Shown: positions 15,349 through 18,928 of the stretch, in pieces | How positions within the stretch are numbered: the stretch's first letter is position 1 | Layout: every line of letters begins with the position of its first letter | Assembly: GCA_030626465.1 (NCBI GenBank) | Contig: DAOUOU010000025.1 | Location: forward strand, 1 to 18,928 | Length of the DNA: 18,928 nt | Direction: 5' to 3' | From: Bacteroidales bacterium | GTDB lineage: Bacteria > Bacteroidota > Bacteroidia > Bacteroidales > UBA10428 | The notes under the pieces: generated by a model | Told to the model about the DNA's origin: nothing | Seen by the model: the letters and a program-made list of their open reading frames with translations, nothing else | Databases searched by the model: none | Program-made: the position numbers and the translations under genes

Positions 15349-18300
15349 TTATAATGAAAGTCTCAGGCTGAATCCAACATTGGTCTCTGCCCTTGGAAAA
15401 GTGTTTGAGGTGAACGGTGTATTTACCTCCCTGTCAAAATAAAATTGAATATTAAAATTCTCAGTAAACACATAATCTGCGGTCAGGCTAATTTTAAATT
15501 GTTTTCCACCTGTGGTAACTCTGTTATCATTTTCTTCTTCTTCGTTCTCTTCCAAAAAACGTAATATGGTCACATTATCGCGCAGTGAAAAATCGAAGCG
15601 TATATTCAAATCGCTTTTGATAGCTCTCTGGTTTATTGTTATTGGCACCTCCTTAAATCTATATCCGGCTCCTATGGTATAATTATTGTTTCGTGTTTCA
15701 TTCACCTGGTTGTTGTTCATGCTTAAAGAGATCATGCGTGATTTACCCATCTCAAATTTTGTAATCAAGCTATTATGCCAGGTCATATCAACATTAATCA
15801 GGGGGCTCAATTGTTCTTTTATCGAAACAGTGCTATATTGAAACTCCGGTATAAAATTTAACTGATTATCACGAACCATTCCCCGGAAACCCTCCTCCTG
15901 TTCGGATGTGAAATAACCACTTCCCAGGTTATCATAATAGCTAACATTTGTCCCAAAAGATCCAATGGTGTAGGTTGATTTGTATGTATGCGATAAGGTG
16001 ATATTCTTCAGGAACTTCTGAATAAAGGCTAGTTTTGAAAGTCCGTCAAAAGTGATTCTCCAGTTAGGCATCATCATCCAGAAGAAACTTTCTAAGGTAA
16101 CCTTATTTGGATCTATCCCTGTATAGGCAGCTATAAAGGCAGGCACAAGTACTTCCTGAGATGTTGGCCCATAGCCATAGTAGTAACCATTATTATAGGG
16201 ATGGCGAACAGAGGGTTCGTAATTGGGATTTGTGCCTGTGAGTTCACGGTATCTTCTGGCCGATATAGTTTTTCTGTATTCCCTGAGTCGGTCAAATGCT
16301 GCCGATTCCCAGTTATTGCTACCGGAAGGTTTTTCAAAAGCACTGTGAAGAGTGATGATAGATATCGAGAAGTTACCACCTTTATACCTGTTGTCAACAT
16401 AGTACTCGCCGAAGTTTGCCTGAGATCCTCCTTCAACGTCATGAAAATAGAGTTGTTCGCTATACTCGGAATAAGAACGCATAGCATTCAAATCAATTCT
16501 AAATCCTCTGAATGGTTCGTAGGTAGTCCTTATGCTGAATTGTTCATTGCGTGTAAATTCTGCCGGTTTGCTGAATGTTGTATCCTTAGTCAGCCAATCT
16601 TCGCTAATTGCATCGTAAATAATATCTCTATTTTGCTGCCCGAAAGCAAAGGGTATTCCCGGGGCTCCATAATACTCGCCAGTGCTAATTCCAAAATAAT
16701 CTGTTTCAGGCAAATATCCGGGAAGTACAGTACCTACAGTTCTCGACCAGGAGACATTAAGGTTTTTAAACCCAACCAGTAATCGAATAGTATTTTCGCC
16801 AAGGAAGACCAGTGGATTTTCCCCTTTTTCAATTTTACCGGTAACAATAACAGTAACTCCCGTGAGGTCTTCACTTGCTGTAATTGTAATTTTGTTTTCA
16901 TTTACCACTACGGTCTTTACTTCTACCTCCTGTCCGTCTGAATTAAGAACTCTCACTTCAACATCATCAGTTTTAAGTCTATGGATGATGCTCTTTGGTT
17001 CATCTTTCTTTAAAAATGTCCGCTTTTCATATTCCACAGTTTTATAGCGCATGTCTTCTTCAGATTTTCTGGTTCTGCCACTATACTTTGCATCGATTCT
17101 TTTCAGGTAGCCAATTTTGTTGTACAGACTTCTTAAAGTCAGGTTAGAATTGATCTTGATGGTATTGGAATTTTTCAGTGTATGTCCCAGTTCCCTTTGA
17201 GGTATCAGCTCACCGCGTACCCAATTGAATGTGCTACCGTAGGAGGCATTCAGGCTTATCCAGTTGAAAATGGGAATTTTATTAATAGGTACTGTATAAC
17301 TGGCATTGAACTTTTGAGAGAAATTCATGTTTCTTCCACCTTGCCAAATATTGCTCCATACAGAATCTTTCCAATGTTCGTTATTCGCTTTGAACAAATC
17401 GTACTGTCCTATAGGCTCATCAATCCGTGCGCCGTTTGTGGCTGAATAGTCTATTTTGAATCCACGGGTAAGGTCCCATTTCATATTGTATTTTCTGTCC
17501 CATCTAAAATCCTTATTTACAGTGGGCTCAATAAGCAGATCTACTTCATCGTTAATGTCGCGCATCTTTATTTCCTGATAATTCCTGTCAAACAAGGTTC
17601 CAAAAGTAAAACGCGAAGGGTAGGGATTGAAATTGAAGTCACGGATTATACGGAATGCAGGTTTTCGAAGACTTTTTGATTTCCGGAAAGGTTGAATATT
17701 CTTGGGACGTGTGTTGAAAACATAATTTAAACTCCCCGAATACTTCCACAGATTATTATATTCGGTACTATAATTACGGGCTCTTGTATCTGTATAACCA
17801 ATACTGGCTGTTAAATTGCCCGGAGAGAATATACCCCACTTCTTGAATTTCTTGTTCCATCGCATGTTGGAAATATTAATACTTTTGCGCGAAGTAAGAT
17901 CCTGGGATATTTTTTTTAGACTGTCTTTCTCTGCTTTCGTATCTGCTTCACTGAGTACATCTTCAAATTTAATGTCCGGATCTTTTGGAAAATACTCGGG
18001 ATTTACAATTGTTTTCGAACCTGCAATATAAAAGGGGATAGATACCTGTGCTTTTTCAGAGAAAAATTTGCCAAGCTCCAAGTTCGATGAAATATCATAC
18101 TGGTTAACTTCCTCCATCGAACGTTCATTGACTTTTTGTTCAATACTGCCAAATCCGGGTTTGCTGGTGCTGCCGGCAATATTTAAAACGCCAAAATCGG
18201 CAAGTTGAGCCTGTATTCGTCCGTTGGCGGCCCAGCCTCCTCTGTCATTGAAGTCAGTAAGACGTAATTCGTTCAGCCATACTTCGGCAGATTTGCTTAG

Positions 18301-18831
18301 ACCATCGTTAGTCCTCCCATAGCTGGTGGCATCACCAGGATTGCGTATCCCTATCATGATCTGTCGAATGTTGCTCAGGTTTGGATTTCCTTTCACTTTC
18401 ATGGTATTTTTACCATAGCGTTTTATATAGGCACTTTGGACCGAAAAATTAAGAGGATCGATTTTTACCATTTCGTTTCTTTCTTTCTTCAGAGTAACGA
18501 AATCTTCCAATGCAATATTTAATAGATTTTCATCAGGCCACACATCTTTACTGCCATCTGAGTAACTTCCTGGAGGAGTTACATACAACGGGATTTCGTA
18601 TTCGTAATAATTATTCTGATAATCCGAACCTAAACGAATAAAAGCAGAAATGTCAAGACTATCAAGTTCTGCTTCTTCTCCTGGAAAAGCCTCAGCATGA
18701 AGAAACATTTGCATCCTTTTGTATTGCCGTAAATCAAGCTTTACATTTTTAAATACCGCACGTGCGTCAGCATCCTGCAAATCTTTAACTTTTAATAAAA
18801 TAGATTGCTCGTTTACCTCAGTCCAGGTGAA
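15349..18831 (-). CDS. sprA: Cell-surface protein SprA (Sov), C-terminal half, 5' end disrupted
   Basis: SprA is the very large outer-membrane beta-barrel that forms the translocon of the type IX secretion system, needed for export of CTD-bearing proteins and, in gliding species, of adhesins. This frame encodes about 1,160 residues, roughly the C-terminal half of a family that usually exceeds 2,300. Recognisable SprA segments near its start are NEQSILLKVKDLQDADARAV, DLRQYKRMQMFLHAE, FIRLGSDYQNNYYEYEIPL and VWLNELRLTDFNDRGGWAA. The rest alternates in beta-strand fashion and ends in FSLRLSL, suited to a barrel. The stop at 15349-15351 is followed after 9 bases by the TIR element. Upstream the frame hits a stop at 18832-18834 because the sequence there turns around (see junction), so this is not a native N-terminus. 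Confidence 0.93.
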   Translation of the reverse strand, partial: FTWTEVNEQSILLKVKDLQDADARAVFKNVKLDLRQYKRMQMFLHAEAFPGEEAELDSLDISAFIRLGSDYQNNYYEYEIPLYVTPPGSYSDGSKDVWPDENLLNIALEDFVTLKKERNEMVKIDPLNFSVQSAYIKRYGKNTMKVKGNPNLSNIRQIMIGIRNPGDATSYGRTNDGLSKSAEVWLNELRLTDFNDRGGWAANGRIQAQLADFGVLNIAGSTSKPGFGSIEQKVNERSMEEVNQYDISSNLELGKFFSEKAQVSIPFYIAGSKTIVNPEYFPKDPDIKFEDVLSEADTKAEKDSLKKISQDLTSRKSINISNMRWNKKFKKWGIFSPGNLTASIGYTDTRARNYSTEYNNLWKYSGSLNYVFNTRPKNIQPFRKSKSLRKPAFRIIRDFNFNPYPSRFTFGTLFDRNYQEIKMRDINDEVDLLIEPTVNKDFRWDRKYNMKWDLTRGFKIDYSATNGARIDEPIGQYDLFKANNEHWKDSVWSNIWQGGRNMNFSQKFNASYTVPINKIPIFNWISLNASYGSTFNWVRGELIPQRELGHTLKNSNTIKINSNLTLRSLYNKIGYLKRIDAKYSGRTRKSEEDMRYKTVEYEKRTFLKKDEPKSIIHRLKTDDVEVRVLNSDGQEVEVKTVVVNENKITITASEDLTGVTVIVTGKIEKGENPLVFLGENTIRLLVGFKNLNVSWSRTVGTVLPGYLPETDYFGISTGEYYGAPGIPFAFGQQNRDIIYDAISEDWLTKDTTFSKPAEFTRNEQFSIRTTYEPFRGFRIDLNAMRSYSEYSEQLYFHDVEGGSQANFGEYYVDNRYKGGNFSISIITLHSAFEKPSGSNNWESAAFDRLREYRKTISARRYRELTGTNPNYEPSVRHPYNNGYYYGYGPTSQEVLVPAFIAAYTGIDPNKVTLESFFWMMMPNWRITFDGLSKLAFIQKFLKNITLSHTYKSTYTIGSFGTNVSYYDNLGSGYFTSEQEEGFRGMVRDNQLNFIPEFQYSTVSIKEQLSPLINVDMTWHNSLITKFEMGKSRMISLSMNNNQVNETRNNNYTIGAGYRFKEVPITINQRAIKSDLNIRFDFSLRDNVTILRFLEENEEEENDNRVTTGGKQFKISLTADYVFTENFNIQFYFDREVNTPFTSNTFPRAETNVGFSLRLSL

Positions 18832-18834
18832 TTA
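18813..18834. other. Orientation-switch junction within sprA
   Basis: The minus-strand SprA frame is recognisable up to NEQS (about 18813) and ends at a stop at 18832-18834, while the plus-strand frame becomes SprA-like from about 18823. The switch therefore lies in roughly 20 bases. A near-palindrome spans it: TTACCT (18813-18818), six-base loop, AGGTGAA (18825-18831) with one bulged G. This is the signature of an inversion breakpoint or a foldback chimera. Confidence 0.75.
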
Positions 18835-18928
18835 AGTGAAGTAGGTAGTAACTACATTGTTGACAGGGTGGAAAGGAGCATAAGTGGTTACGAAGAACCA
18901 GTCGTATGGTACCAGTTTCGCATTCCGC
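18823..18928 (+). other. Inverted fragment of sprA, upstream part, cut by window end
   Basis: Read on the plus strand in the frame of 18832, this encodes PGELSEVGSNYIVDRV, then ERS, then ISGYEEPVVWYQFRIP, with no stop to the window edge. The block GYxEPxxWYQFRIP is, to my recollection, a conserved SprA segment located roughly 120 residues N-terminal to the NEQS/DGDAR-like region. Here it is encoded on the opposite strand and placed directly beside that region. It therefore cannot be part of the same continuous protein in this arrangement. The frame runs back to a stop at 18796-18798 with no start codon suited to an independent gene. It may be one end of an inverted segment of a few hundred bases, or an assembly artefact at a contig end. 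Confidence 0.7.

Noticed and set aside
18778..18780. TTG as a native start for a 1,143-residue SprA-like protein
   Set aside because: The frame continues upstream with SprA sequence (NEQSILLKVKD), and SprA needs a signal peptide and N-terminal half; the apparent start only reflects the junction at about 18820.

Overview
The window looks like chromosomal DNA of a Bacteroidota member, probably class Bacteroidia. The evidence is the gene content: the type IX secretion translocon SprA next to gcvH, a long two-module FtsX-family permease, an S46 dipeptidyl-peptidase, and a SiaB-like small kinase. The DNA is AT-rich, start codons lack clear Shine-Dalgarno sequences, and several intergenic regions carry TAnnTTTG words, the -7 consensus known from Bacteroidota promoters. 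The assignment is by recognition only; no database search was run.

Layout. (1) 1-1190, plus: 3' part of a hybrid histidine kinase/response regulator, cut by the window start. (2) 1491-5817, plus: a galactose cluster of galK, galT, an SSS-type sodium:sugar symporter and a 68-residue two-helix membrane protein, closed by a clear intrinsic terminator at 5843-5886. (3) 12410 down to 5928, minus: rnhB (RNase HII), S46 peptidase, rnhA (RNase HI), SiaB-like protein, then the FtsX/MacB-like permease. The first four are close enough to share transcripts. (4) 12562-14007, plus: a polysaccharide flippase with a TTG start, divergent from rnhB, which has a GTG start. (5) 14243-14464, plus: a small predicted ribbon-helix-helix protein, convergent with gcvH. 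(6) 14909 down to 14529, minus: gcvH. (7) 15029-15339: a gene-free block bounded by 20-bp imperfect terminal inverted repeats and filled with hairpins and an exact 27-bp tandem duplication. It ends 9 bases after the sprA stop codon. (8) 18831 down to 15349, minus: the C-terminal half of sprA.

How the genes work together. The symporter would bring in galactose (or a related sugar) with Na+; GalK and GalT then carry out the first two Leloir steps. galE and galM are not in the window. The S46 peptidase would trim peptides in the periplasm. SprA is the outer-membrane channel of T9SS, and the flippase would move a lipid-linked sugar, so part of the window concerns the cell envelope. RNases HI and HII are housekeeping nucleases for RNA:DNA hybrids.

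The most unusual observation is at the right edge. The minus-strand sprA frame stops at 18832-18834, and from about 18823 onward the plus strand instead encodes another recognisable, more N-terminal piece of SprA (ISGYEEPVVWYQFRIP) in reverse orientation. A short near-palindrome lies at the junction. This is either a foldback assembly chimera or a real inversion inside sprA; the window is too short to tell. The second is the 311-bp TIR-bounded repeat element between sprA and gcvH.
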